NCBI GenBank assembly: GCA_902729315.2
Contig: LR746280.1
Span: 912,501 to 976,500, forward strand
DNA from: Spirodela intermedia
Taxonomy: Eukaryota; Streptophyta; Magnoliopsida; Alismatales; Araceae
Direction of reading: 5' to 3'
DNA length: 64,000 nucleotides
Position numbers and translations under genes: made by a program. The notes below the pieces were generated by a model that saw only the letters and a list, made by a program, of their open reading frames with translations, was not told the DNA's origin and made no database searches. The number at the start of each line of letters is the position of its first letter. Position 1 is the first letter of the stretch. This document shows positions 1 to 13,250 of this stretch, piece by piece.

Positions 1-44
1 CACGATGAGGATATCGGCATATATACAGAGAGAAATAGTCGTAC

Positions 45-1498
45 AAGGAGGGAGGTCTTGTTCGTGTAGCCGAAGCCTTTGACAACGGCAGTGATCACAA
101 TCGTCTTCACAATCACCACCAAAATTACGGCGGCCAGAAGGATATCCACGTGATTCCAGAGGAAATGCACGTGGATTAGCATTCCAATGCTGGCGAGGAA
201 GAGAGCAGCGAAGAAATTGCGGATGGGTTCGATCTGCATGGAAAGAATATTTCAAATAAGAGGGTGTATAAGGAATAAGATAAGATCTAACTATTTATGA
301 TAATTTACTCTCCTTTTCAACGAGGTAATTAGCCATATTTATGATAATTAAAGTAACAATTTGAATAATGCCATAATGAACGTTGCATGAAGCATATTAT
401 AATTAGGGAACATGCCTTGAAATAACAATCAAAATTAGCACTGAAAAGAAAAAGGCTATATATTAAGTGGAAAACTCGATAATAATGAAGATGATGGTTC
501 AGGTTCAAGTTTACTGGCACTGGAACTGTAACAGCTAATATCCAGTTTGAGTAAAAGTCAACTTAAAATTCATCAACTTAGACCCACTTCTCCATGAACG
601 ATTGGATCGGGCAGAATTGGAAAATGGAAAGATGTGCATAAGCTAGACATTTGGCCGCCGTTTTCTGGAAATTGCAAGCTTTTGTTCATCTTAGCATTTA
701 ATAACTTATGAGCAGATTTTGTTAAAAAAGGATTTGATACTTGACAAATTTAGTCAGAAGTTTCTAGTACTGAGATATTTTTTAACGGATGAAGAATATC
801 TGTTCAAGTACTTTGGATTTCAAGGTGATTTTGGGAACTCTAGCACGGGTCACCATCTCAACCACAAGCAGCACCTCTTTTTCTTTCCACGCCAACTCAA
901 AAAGTTTTTCCTTCTTTTTTTCTACGCGTATTCCTTAAAGATATTAAATCATTTATGAGCATGGGATTTTAAACATAAAAACCTAAGACTTTAATGAAGA
1001 GAACTATCAGAAGAATTAGTGTGAACTGTGGAACGGAAACCAAAGAACTAACCATACATTTTTTTTTTTTTTTACCAGAGATTAAATAAATATGAATGGA
1101 TGTCAATAAGAAAAAGGGGCCTTCTTCCTGAATATCAGTATAATCCCTAATATAAAAATGTATGAAAAGTACGGTCGTGCAGAAATAAAATACCACTGAA
1201 ATAAAATTGAATAAATACCGAAGACATAACATTAACAAATATGATCCCGAACGGGAATTCAAAACAATTTCTACAACTGATAAATGACACTTATCAAAAG
1301 TAGAATATTACTTGTTCAAGAGTATGTTGTGAGAGATCAGTGGTTGAGATCATTACTCCAGCAGCAAAAGATCCCAGCTCAAGGCTAAGACCCAACTTGT
1401 CGCTACACTGGTGTAATGAGGAAAATCCTGATTAATACATACTCATAAATAGTATTTATCACATAGAAAACATGGAAAATAAAGGGGTTCCACAGAAG

Positions 1499-1537
<39 letters not shown>

Positions 1538-4500
1538 GAATGTGAGAGTTTGAAGGGTATTATTAGATGAATCCTCACTTATGAAGCTCACTTTTGACGA
1601 AAAAGGAATGCCCACCTTTCCCTATGATTAAAAACATATTCCTACTTTTTATCAGCTTATACGTCAATTCAATAGACAGAATGTTAGAGCAAATCTCTTG
1701 TTATGGAAAACTAGAAATATTAACTGCCAACAGATATGCAAGGGTATTAATGCTCTAGAGAATATGCAAGCGTAAAAAGTGTAAATAAATAAGTGATAGG
1801 ATGTAAACCCAGGCTATGCAGCTATATAGCAAACATCTGGGAGAGGATGTAATAAACGTGGTCACTTACAATTTGTAAGAAGTCAGTCATGGTCTTGCAA
1901 TCATTAATACTATAATGGTAAAAATCAGCAATTTTAGGTTAACATATATAGCACCATCAAACGTTCAACCAAAATCCCGGAAGGAAAATGATAGGAACCC
2001 TGATTTGGAACAGATGACACAAAAGTACATGAAAGAAATAAAACCTTTGAAATTGCTAAAAATATGAGCAGTTAAAAACATCTAATTGAGAGCTTCATAC
2101 TGAGGATCCTAGTGGAAAAGTTAAAAAAAAACTCCGTAAATTAGCCCTCAGATGCTGATAACTCATAATTTAGTAAGACAATGAGTTCCAGATAATTTGC
2201 TCATTAGATTTTCAATTATGAAAGAACACAAGATGCACTGGTTATTAATTGAAAGCAAGAATTCATCCTACACAATGGCATAAACATCGTGATTCCCAGT
2301 TAACCGAAACAAGGATTTGACTAGAAGACTATAAAAACTGAAACAAGAATACATGAATGAAGTGACGAGTGGCTAACCCAAGCAACAAGCAAGCAGAATG
2401 CTACGGATGCTAGCTGATAAAGTTCATTGGTCTGCACAAAGGAAAACATTCTATAAGCGAAAAGGGACTACACAAGTGTTATGGTATGACGTTAAAAATA
2501 AATTGGTTTTTCTTTTTTTTTCTTTTTTTTTGGTTGGGCGTGGGGGTGTTCAGACACACATACCTGAGATGACAGACTAATCATAAGCTTAAGAAACCAT
2601 GGGACACATTTGCGGGATAGTAATGACAGAATAGCCAAGAAAGTGCACAGCACAATTAACCTTGCACAAAAGAAAAAAAAAATACAACAAAAACTTTATT
2701 AAACAACTTAATAATAGAGAAAATAAAAAGAAAATTGAATGATAATAATAAATATGATTCTCGGATTATATTTTCATTTTCCTACACAACTAGGTGTTGA
2801 TAAGCACTTTACTAGATATAGGCACATTTTAAATATCTGAATATCAAATAAAAGAATAAACTGGGAAATAACACAATATCAAAAAGTAGGAGAGTCGAGG
2901 AGAAACGTAGAGACCAATCTCTACAGAAAACTGATATCGGGATGCTAGCTAAAATTACTTCATTATTGAAAAAAATTATTAATAAAAGGAAAAAAAATCG
3001 TGTCAACCACAACGGGACGACTTTTGCAGCCATAACAGAAGAATGAGACAAGTACTGACGACTTAGCCATGGACATCACTCCTTGAAGGACACCTGATGT
3101 ACCACCCAGAACTGGAAGCAAGGCAAACAGCAGGCCAACAGCACAATCCTGAAAGCCAAAAGAGTGTGAGAAATTTCGTTCAGCTAAGATAAAAAAAAAT
3201 TAACAGAAGTTTTAGAGCTCAAACATATAAATGAATAAAATTCACTTAGCACCAGAGAAATCCAAAATACAATGTAATGCCATACAGACGAATTAGAACA
3301 CATTTTTAACCTGAAGTATAAGGGTGCCAACCGTGACTTGACCATGAAGAGCGTTTATACTGTTTCTTTCCATTAGAAACTTCAAAACCTGCGAGACATG
3401 GAAGAAAAAGCTTTTACTCCACTTTCGCTACTACGGATTTAAATTAAAACTGCCTGTCAATTTTCGCCTGAGATATCGGAATTCTTGATCCAAATCCTAA
3501 TCGCATATCACAAAGATTGTATTAGAGAAATAGCAACCACTAGAATTAACTACACGTTCTGACATCTGACATAGAGAAGTTGTTATGCAAGAAATAATAT
3601 AAAGTTATGGGCGCTAGTGTCTGTTCTGGGGGGAATATAATGTAATAGTGCACTAACTATAATAAGACATTGATCTCAACCAAATGGGCTATTTCTGTAA
3701 TCACATTCTTTTATAATAATCAATATGGGACTATCCTAATCTGTAGTGGACAAACTCTAAAAAAAGGGTCACTTTTCTGAATATTCTGAAATCTAGTAGA
3801 GAGTATAAATTTAAGAGACTGTAAAAGATACTTGCATAGGAGAATATAATGTAATAGTGTAATAATCAATGAGGGCTCATACAATCACGAATGCGTTTGA
3901 TATACAGAGTACTCCCATTCGAATATTTTCATCACCAAAGAATTCGCGGTCCATGTGCCACAAACTTGGGTGCAATTGGTTCGGTTTGAGTTGACTATAA
4001 CATGGCCTGTCGAAGAAGGTTTTCAAATGATGAAAACTAACAAACTTCGAGAAGACCACCTGAACCCGAACCTAACGAAACTGCACACACCCTGAACCTC
4101 AACTTAACGCCCATAGCTGAATCACGTTAGCAGTCAATCCGATCCAGTTCTAATATAACTACTGTGTGTAATCTTATGTATCTGATAGATAAATACAACG
4201 TTAATGATTTTTTTTTACAATAATACAGATTCTATAAGGTCAAGTAAAGCTGAAACAAGAGATCAATTCAGATTGAACATTTGCTCCACTGGAACCCAGT
4301 TCAGGTAGCTGCAAGGCAGGCCTGACTGACCCCAAGTTTTTCTTATTCTGATAAAGTTCAGGTTGACTTTCTACGTCAATAAGGGGTCGGGATTTTACCC
4401 TGAAGGGCAGAAAAGTCCAGCAGTTCAGAGTAAAAAAATAGCACTTTTCAAAGAGAAGTTGTTGTTGCAGAAATTTAGTGAACGTGACTCCTATGAATGG

Positions 4501-7500
4501 AAACTAATTTGCTGAAGTACAATCAATTATGTCTCGTAATATCCTGACTCTATGTCTGTATTTAGGCGGGATATTCTTGCTCAAACTTCAGCAACGACCT
4601 CGTTGTGAGAACTTAACAAATATGAAAACCAAGACATTGCAACGACCTGTGTCTAATGAAAATAAGAAACTATACAGAACATAAAAGAGTACCACAGCCG
4701 TTGAAGACATTGAGAGGAGTGCACCAACAAAAGCTCCCTCAGAGGATTTTCCACCACATAACTGGAGAAAAAAGTAAAGTCACACATAATGAGAACCAGT
4801 ATGCAGCAAATATGAAACAACACATTATTCACCATAATATCATCCTTTACATAGCCACAAGAAAATAAAAGCCACGAGATGTAAATTACTATTTTCAGTG
4901 AAGAGCTTATATTGCATATCATGGCGCCTTAAAGTGTCCGAGTTCGGACAGATGTATTGAATGCGTTACCTCTCATCATTCCAGGGTTGGATTAGATCTA
5001 ATTCCAGTCTCAACGGACACAACTACAAGTTAGCAAGGGAATTGTTGATGTCAACATGAATTATAAGACAAACTGAAGTGAATTAATTGTGCCATTCATA
5101 TTGATAAACTTTATGGAGAACCCATGCACTAAAGAATCCATACTCCCTGAGTATGGATTCTTTACAGTTTCCTCTCCTCTAACAATCCATACTCCCTGAG
5201 TTATTCCAAAAAAATGGTTCAGAGGATAAGAATGACAGACCAAAGCAATGAGGAAGAAGATGGGAAACTTAAAGTGCCCCAATGGAAAGAGTTGAACAGA
5301 AGCACTAAAGAACAAACTAATTTCGGTTTCATCATAACAAAACTATTTTGAATTGGCGGCAAGACTCCCTTGAAAAGAAACAGGAATCAGATAATAAGAA
5401 AATCTAAGGAATATAACAACTAGTCTCGTTAAAAAGTAATTAACTAACAAAAAATAGACCTAAAATAATGCAACTTACCGATTAAGGAAATCAACGAAAA
5501 TGGAAAATCCTAATAATGGAAGACAAAATAAAAACATTAAGACGTTGAAGGACACCCATAATGGTGCCAGAACTAGAAGTGAACATGTGACAAACTATAT
5601 CATACTCTACGTCAATTGTTATTCCTTAATTAACAGGAAAATACCAGGAGTGAATGGTCTATTACATTCATCCTCCAGCCAGTAATAGTAGAGCTTTTTT
5701 ACTTTAAAATGACAACTTTGGAGCCATTTACCAGCCAAACTAAACAAGTTAGAACCTTCATTATCAAAAACTTGTGTTGAGGGTCCTTAGCCTGGCATCA
5801 ATATTTCATGCACACATGTGATAACCAAAATGCATTCATGTCCACGAAGTTAAAAAGGGCATCTACAGACTGTCTTTTCAACTTTGTTCACCGTCATACC
5901 GCTATAGTTTCAGTAGTATGTCGAGTTCTATCATGTTAACAGGGGACCACAAGATCAGTAGGCAGTCATGCAACAACTCCCATTGGCAAGGAGGGTTCCT
6001 CCCCAGCATATTTCTGTAAGTAGACTTTTTGTCATTAGATTTCATAAACTCGCCTAGTTTAATAAAGATAACTTCAGCAACATAAAACTTTGTAGAATTA
6101 TGTTCTATGGTTTCTTCACCTAGACAGTTGCTAAGGAACAGCAATTACGTGCTTTATATTGACAAAATCTGCTGTCATCTCATAATTTGGTTACATTCCA
6201 ACATGACATCAGAGCATGTTTATATGCCAAGATATGCTCTCTTATAGTAGGGATTGGAAGGAAGGCCAGTTGCTTCTCTTTTCTTTGCCATGTGCTATCA
6301 CATTTTTGTCTTATCCTCCATCCTGGTCACAGAAGAGATTTGTTGTAGAATTTTGGGATGTTCTCCAAAAGATACGAATACTGAGCTCTTTACATTAGGA
6401 TACGATTACTACTCCAACCTCATTGGGATATGCTCTGCCAACACAGGATCCCAGAGAAATATTCTTTCCTCCATGACATTGTCAAACAAGATGTCTTTGA
6501 AAGCTAAAAATGTTTCTATTTCAGCATCAGTCAGGCTTCCTCAAAATTGGAAGGCCACCTTCCTCCAGCTAAGTTTCCGTTTTCCATCAAAGATGAAGTT
6601 GGTAACCAAGGATCGGTTCAAAGGAAAAAAAATACTTTAGAGCAAAGCACAAAGAAATGTAACTTTCGTAGCGCAAACATTTAATTTCATAGTAAGCAAT
6701 CGATCTTATTTTAACATGGTAATAATGGCTCTTTTGGGTGGGTTGTGGGGTTTGATTATGTATGAATTCACATAATGGCATTATATATTCACAAAAGCCA
6801 AGACACTCTTGAGCTGGATAGTACAAATCAATTTGGATTAATAAAGTTGCACAGGGAAACCCATCTAATGCTTTATTTTCATAGAAGCAGAATAATACCG
6901 ATGCTGCAAATCCACATAAGCATATAAACAGAAATATTTGGAGCAGACCACCTAGAACAGCAACTGCACGAACAACTCGAAGCTGTGCAAATGAATGTTA
7001 GAAACACAGGAGTCATATCCATCTCAACAAGGATAAAACTTAAGCAACAAAATAATGGAAAATAGGCGTAGTGTTTGGGTATTTCAAGACAACACGCATC
7101 ATCCCTAGGTACCATGTGTGTGCTTGATTAGGAGTAGAAATAAAGAGAAATGAGGCGAGGATACCGAACCTTTGCCATGGAGAATTCCAATCCCAAAGCA
7201 AAAAGAAGGAAAATAACTCCAAACTGAGCAACTGTTTCAACCTATATGAGATGCAAACCAACGTATTAGTCTAAACAAGAACACAAACCAACATGATATC
7301 TAACATACCAGTAGATGTGACATGCGCCAACAGTCCAGGTATTACACAACTTATGGTTAGAAAAAAAAACAAAATTTCATGTGTAGCTATTGGAAAAGTT
7401 CATTTACGCTAGATCCTTCCATTAATGACTTTTCCACACCAGATTTTTCATGACACCCAAAAACTAATTTTAGTCTAGTTATGAATGCATGAATATAGGT

Positions 7501-10500
7501 CGAAAAGCCCTTTGATGGCCTTTTCGATCATCAAAGGCCATCAAATGTGGCCTTTGATGGTCGAAAAGAAAAGATCATTTTAAGAAGGCAATACCCTCTG
7601 AAGAAAAAGGGGGTAAGAACTGATTCGGGCGATCAGAGCATAGTTTATAGGGATAAAGACTATTTTTTTATTCTAAACTCTCATGGACATTCTTGATGAT
7701 GGCCATGATGCTGGTCCTCTTATTACTATCAACTGATCAGTCAAATTTATTTAGTGAAAGAGGTTTTTATGCTTAACTTTTATGCTTCGTGCTGTGGAAA
7801 GATTTCTCCACCCACCACAGCAGGAAGTTTGTAGAAAGAAGATAGTATAATCTTTTGATCATCTACTTTTAAAGCTGATGATGATGCAACCACAATAGCA
7901 GCTCCTTAGTCCAGTATTCTAGTGTTTCTAGGCAGATTTCACTTCCCTTTCAAAACATTTATTTGTTTACTTTGCACCTCTGTACCCAGCCCCAATCTTA
8001 TGTTTCCGATTTTCCTGCTTTTACAGAACCAGATATGGCCATTTCAGAAAATCTAAATCGTGCAACTTGCAGGCCAACTGAAACCGATTAGAGCAGTCCC
8101 AATCCAGTGTTTAGGTTTCGAATGTATGCACCACAGGTTATATGAGCTTGTTACCCAGGCAGAATTAATCCTCCCTAAGTGAAGGTATTAGGCAATACAC
8201 CATGATGACCGATTCCCAGAACATATCACGTCTTACACATGCTTCTATCAAAGAAAACTCACTTGCACCAACTCACTGACGAAGCTCAAACCACCAGGCC
8301 CAATAACAGATCCAGCTAGCAAATATCCAGTGATAACCTGCGTTGAACTCCAATCAGCCAATATAGTATAAATACTACCGTGCAAAACCTGAGATGGACT
8401 TTTGTCAGACAGGTATGTTCCGGAGTACGGAAAGCTATTCATCTACTTTTGGAAAGCACCATTAATAGGACATTGGTTCCACTTTTCAATGAAGTGTAAA
8501 ACATATATAAGACACTAACTGGTTGTCCAGCACATGCAAAGGCAATTCCACCACAAGTCGCAGACACAATGACCACCACAAGATCAGATATCAACCTACA
8601 AACAAATGAGTTAGAGAATGTCAAGATGGAAAAAGATATCTACTATCATCTGAAAAAAAGAAATAATTAACAAGTGTACCTGAGGTCTAACTGTAGCACA
8701 GGATATTTTGATTTGGGATTTGAGATGATGAAAACATTGTCCTGAAAACATCATTACACATATATCCAGCGGTTAAGTTATTCAGATCAAATATGCCAGG
8801 AAATGCAATCCATTTTAATTTCTCCTACAATATAATGAACCATACTTTCCGATCTATAAGGGTAGGTATTTCCTCTGCTTGATTCTCAGAATCCAAGTTA
8901 AAAACATTGTGAAATTGGAAAGACCTGAAAAGAAGTTGTTAAAATGAGAATGTCCAGTGGCATTAATGGCTGAAAGGTTCGTATATTAAACTATTATAGG
9001 CAATGATTGAATCAAAATTTCCCTGAAGTCAATAAATAAATGCTATTTAGGAGTCAACATCAATGCATACCTGTCCTCTTTGGAATCATTTTTCTTTGGC
9101 GTGACTCTGGCCACAGTTTCCAAAACGGCCTAGTAAGATAAAACATCAAGGGAATCATATAATTGCTAAAACTTCTGGAATATTATGTTTCTCCACTTCT
9201 AGCTGTTGAAGTTAATATTATCCTGGACACATATCTCACCGGGTGAATTCACATTTACATCATGCATTCACATACATTATATGAAGTAAGAGGGTATTGA
9301 CGAGGCTGCAGATTCAAAGAGAATCCGAAGTATGCAGTGTTTATCAGCAAGATCAGCTTCACATTAAGCATTCTCAGATTGATAGAGGAATCAGTTGTAG
9401 TGACTGATTTGGGATATCCTCCAACTTCGAAATCAATAAAGAAGCCTTGATTCTAAAAAGGCATTAACTAAGAAACAGAAAATTAAGACAGCCGCTTCTT
9501 TAGTCAGCTGTATACCAATGGCTTCATGATATAAATTAATAGGGAGGCCAGGAGTAATTGAGAAAGAAAGACCATTAAAAAAGACAATGCCACACTTCGA
9601 AATTGCTTTAAAAGGCGTCACCATGGAGGCGGGGATTTTCTAAATTGGCTATTTAATACTTCCAAAGGAGAATAACATGATGTTAGAAAGTTAAGTAAAT
9701 GTAGGAGGCACAGTTCCTAAGAAAACATGAGCTTATTTGAGATCTCTGGACCGGAAAGTCCAGTGGTCGCCACACGTTTCACATTGCTGGAACCTATAAA
9801 CCACAGAACAGATACTGAATAGTGTATGCATTTATTTGAGGACCAACTGCCACATATATGACCACAAGTAGGCCCAAGTGCTCATAGGAGGAAATTAACC
9901 ACAAGTAGCCACGTTTTTGAGTTTCACATGGAAAGTTAATGCATAGAGTCGTCTGTAAGATAGAGTTACCTTGACAATATAAAGACGAAAAGTTTAGAAA
10001 AGAAACCTGCTTTTCGGCAACACTATTGTTAAAGCTTCCAGCATCAGTTTCTGCAAAAGAAGCACATACATTCTTCTTTCATTTTCTATCAAGTTTGGAA
10101 AAATCCCAATTTTAGGCATGTGCATTTGAAGGAATTAGTATACTACAACAAAGCAAGAGGCATTGCAATTTAAACCGTGTTTCATTCAATGTGGGTAACC
10201 ACCCCCACTTCAATGCAAGGGTAACACGAAAGCAGAACGAGAAAAACAACAACGACTAGAGAACGTACAAAAGAGATATAACACGTTAGATTTGGATACG
10301 ACCCTAGAGATCAATTTCCAAATTGAGCCCAATCACGAGCCCTAATTTATAAACTGCACCGGAGTGCGGAGCCCTCTCGCAAAGCAAATCTGAGAAACAA
10401 TTGAAAGGAGAACCAGAGGACACGAACGTGCCATGAACATTCGGGTGGTGGCAGGAGAATGGGGTCAGGAGTCCAGATCCACTCACCTCCGCCGGTCTGC

Positions 10501-10700
10501 TCGCTGTCGGGGAACTCCTTCTCCAAGGCCCGATCGATCAGGTCCGCGAAGCTGCCCTCCTTCCCCGTGGCAATCGTGGTATTCGTCTGCTCGGTGTCAT
10601 CGCCCCGCGTTAATGAGGGGCAGAGGAGAAGGGGGAAGAAGACGGACACCAGGAGGAGAATGCGGGTGCGGGGGGGAGCAGGAATGAGACAGCTCCTCAT
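45..10700 (-). CDS. KEA: KEA4/5/6-type K+/H+ antiporter, 16 exons, 3' end outside the window
   Basis: Cation/proton antiporter of the CPA2 (Kef-type) family; Arabidopsis KEA4-6 act in Golgi/TGN/prevacuolar membranes. Exons by GT-AG borders and frame: 10487-10700, 10007-10050, 9071-9129, 8846-8924, 8680-8741, 8520-8595, 8263-8337, 7170-7241, 6899-6982, 4693-4761, 3311-3388, 3060-3148, 2564-2660, 2378-2431, 1312-1407, 45-233. They join in one frame for 479 codons (family about 570-590 aa), so roughly 100 C-terminal residues lie left of the window. Seen: a signal peptide in exon 1, the conserved SFADLIDRALEKEFP segment, LISDLVVVIVSATCGGIAFA, GYLLAGSVIGPGG, the ion-site pair in TLILQDCAVG (exons 11-12), and LGLSLELGSFAAGVMIS. 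All splice borders are canonical and no frame break was found. Large introns carry repeats. KEA1-3 differ by long plastid N-termini and a KTN domain, and no such N-terminus is present. Confidence 0.95.
1500..1530. repeat. (CT)n microsatellite in KEA intron 15
   Basis: About 15 CT units followed by a T run, lying between the KEA exons at 1312-1407 and 2378-2431. It is a simple repeat with no function visible. Confidence 0.9.
5131..5163. repeat. Perfect 15-bp hairpin plus a nearby direct repeat, KEA intron 9
   Basis: Two perfectly complementary 15-base arms (5131-5145 and 5149-5163) are separated by CCT. An 18-base part of the left arm, loop and right arm recurs directly at 5184-5201. It lies inside the intron between exons 4693-4761 and 6899-6982. 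Confidence 0.85.
5760..6890. other. KEA intron 9 block, partly shared with 57.27-57.59 kb
   Basis: Non-coding stretch between KEA exons 10 and 9. Positions about 6053-6376 align along their length with 57270-57592 in the same orientation. That shows that part of this intron was copied into the duplicated unit on the right of the window. A 128-codon open frame on plus (6254-6640) overlaps the block but matches nothing I recognise. On minus, about 40 codons in 6420-6530 are open between stops. Neither is called a gene. Confidence 0.6.
7501..7568. repeat. Near-perfect 21-bp foldback in KEA intron 7
   Basis: Arms 7520-7540 and 7548-7568 are inverted repeats with one mismatch and a 7-base loop. 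A further copy of the CTTTGATGGCC motif precedes the left arm at about 7510. It resembles a small foldback or MITE remnant. Confidence 0.8.
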
Positions 10701-11745
10701 CGCAGGGGGAGCCCGGTGGAAGAAAACCAGTGAACACCAGGAGGGAGAGTCTGCAGGCTCTGGTTGAAGTAATGATCTCTCCCCGATTTACTGGAAGCCC
10801 GCCGACGGAGCGGGGTCATATCCTGGAGAAAGAGAGAGAGAGAGAGAGAGCGCTACAGACACAGAGAGCGACAGAGAGAGAGAGAGCAAGTTGACTCCAA
10901 GTTATAGGTTTGTAAAGTGGGAGTGTTTTTGTGTTTTCTCCGAAGTTAAATCATACATTACACACATAACCTTAAAAGTAAACTATTAATTTTATACGTC
11001 ACAGCTGATAAACCTCCGTTCCAAATTTATTATTCAACCCAAATTTATTTATTTATGACAACCAAACCTCTTAGACGCTCCTCTTGAAAAAATAGTACAG
11101 CGATAGTAAATTAGCGCTCCCTAGGGACCAAATTAAAGAAAAACTTGGTTCAAAAATTTGAAAATAAGTTATTCGCTTTTGTCTCTCAACATTAGAATTT
11201 TTTCTATTAAATATCAATATTCTTTATTTTTTCATAACAAAAAATGATGAATAAAGTAAAAATAAAAATAGGTCCAAATAAACCATAGCAAAATAAAATA
11301 GACCCAGCAATGTACCATTTTAAATTTTTTTAAATAACTATTTTTTATAGAAACCTATGTTTATAGTTTGTATTAGGGTAATCCTTTGTTATGATTATGA
11401 TTCCAATTTTTGTGTAGCCCCACATGATTAAAGCACGATTTTTGCTATAAATAATGACTATATATAATATATTACAATATAGATTAAAATACATTGAAAT
11501 TTCTATTTGTGCCCCCCTCCTACCCCAATTCTTCAAGCCCGAACTCAATCTTAGCTTGGCCCATCTAGGACATACATATTGGCCATGTTTATGTGGCCTG
11601 ACTTTATAAGGTTTGAATCCTCCCAACTCGACCCATTGAAACGAAATAGTGTGGCCCGTCAAAGATGACACTAGTAAAGCTGGGAAATATTTTAGAATAA
11701 ATAAATCAATCATAAGGATAAAAATAAATCTCTGAGTCAATCATA
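10701..11745 (-). promoter_or_regulatory. KEA 5' leader and upstream region, present in three copies in the window
   Basis: The region directly upstream of the KEA start codon has a GA-rich leader at about 10827-10891, common in plant 5' UTRs, followed by AT-rich sequence. Positions 10880-11660 align with 29770-30645, and 10890-11200 with 58190-58500. The gene-proximal part therefore travelled with the duplicated KEA/RLK unit. No TATA box or start site is assigned. Homology stops near 11.7 kb, where the inserted DNA begins. Confidence 0.55.
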
Positions 11746-11759
11746 AAAATAAAAAATAA

Positions 11760-13250
11760 TCATAAGGTTACAAAAATAGTATAAAATATCTACGTCAATC
11801 ATAAGGATGTAAGCTAATATTTAATAATATTTTAGAATTTTTAAAAAACATTATTATTATTTATTATTATTAAACTAAATAATAATTATAAAATATATTT
11901 AAAATTTTATAAAAAGAGAAATAAGGTGCAGGTGTCAAGATGACATTAGTACATCAATAAATATAATTTGAATAAAAATAAAATTTTATCTGATAATTCT
12001 TATGTAGTAATTATAGATAATTTAATTGATCAAATTAAGATCTCTAAAAGTCAAAAGAGTCGTAATTAAATAAAAAATATTTTTGAAAGTTAATATCACA
12101 CAATATGTCACTAAATTAAGCAAAATTTAAGTTTAAAGTATGAATGACAAAGTTCTAATTCTACAATAGTGATTGTCGAAATTCTATGTGTTTGAGAGGA
12201 TTATCATACGATATCCATAACCTCAAAAGTTTTCATTGGACAACAATAACATTAGTAATCTCTAGATCTTCTTATGAAGTCTAGAAAATAATAAGATGGG
12301 TTGATGAATTGTCTTCGGCGGCTATCACTTGATAGAATAGAAAATAACGACTTTCGGATCTCCAACAGTTGACACACAACAAAGATGAGTTGGATAAAGG
12401 TGAGATACATCTTCGGGAGCATCATCCTTAGGTCTGCATAGTAAAAAGAGACTCTTCCTTGCATCTGGTACATTCTCAAGATTGTTCCCTTCTCCTAATG
12501 AATTGTTCTCTTCTTGATGACAATTGATTCATCAATCAATTGAAAATAATTTACTTGATAAATTTATTATCTTTTTATCAAGAATCATTTGGCAATCACA
12601 TTGATGATATTTTCACTAATAATTGAGTGATTATGACAACTTAATCATTAATTGACACTCTATAGAAAAATTATAATTTAATTAGATAAAAATATAAGTT
12701 TTGGCTTTGGTGAGATTTGAATTTCAAGTATTATAAGTATATATGTGAGAGTATTGCCATGGGTTTAGTCTCACATGAACTATTTTTTGATTTCTGAGAT
12801 ATATATATAGTAAGACATTATCATGATATCAGTATTGTCTTCTCACATGTATACGACCACTCCTTTCCTTATATTTGATTGGCCACTAGTGACAAGGAAG
12901 AAGAGTGATGCACACAATGCTTCTTATTAGTCCATAACTACTTGAGCCACTTACTTGTGGTTTTACCTAATTGTGCTTCTGACCTATTTGTGAGCTTGAC
13001 TAGTTGGTTGATCTTCACCCTTTTTTTTCATATATTTATTTTTATTTTATCTCAAAAAATTCACACAAAATCATATAATTAGACATAAAATTCATATTGA
13101 TCAATTAAAAAATATTTTTTATAATTTAACACAAATATAAGTATATTTATCATGATTTAAGACTTAAAATATATTATTAATTAATTATTAACTCATGATA
13201 ATGAAGACTTATTACCTCCTTATTTTCTTTTATTTATGACCCTTTTATTC
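11760..13250 (+). repeat. AT-rich dispersed repeat, copy 1 (left arm of inverted pair)
   Basis: Very AT-rich stretch that aligns with the reverse complement of about 16260-17500 and, in the same orientation, with about 43560-45260. Shared landmarks are the shift from a clause around TAGTCTCACATGAACTATTTT (12767-12787) through a GC-richer block at 12840-13010 to the ATTTAAGACTTAAAATATATT end near 13150. No transposase or reverse-transcriptase frame was recognised. It may be a non-autonomous DNA element or an old LTR. Confidence 0.7.

Noticed and set aside
10433-10767. Two plus open frames of 84 and 102 codons over the KEA first exon
   Set aside because: Antisense to a GC-rich coding exon and leader; low-complexity Arg/Gly translation.
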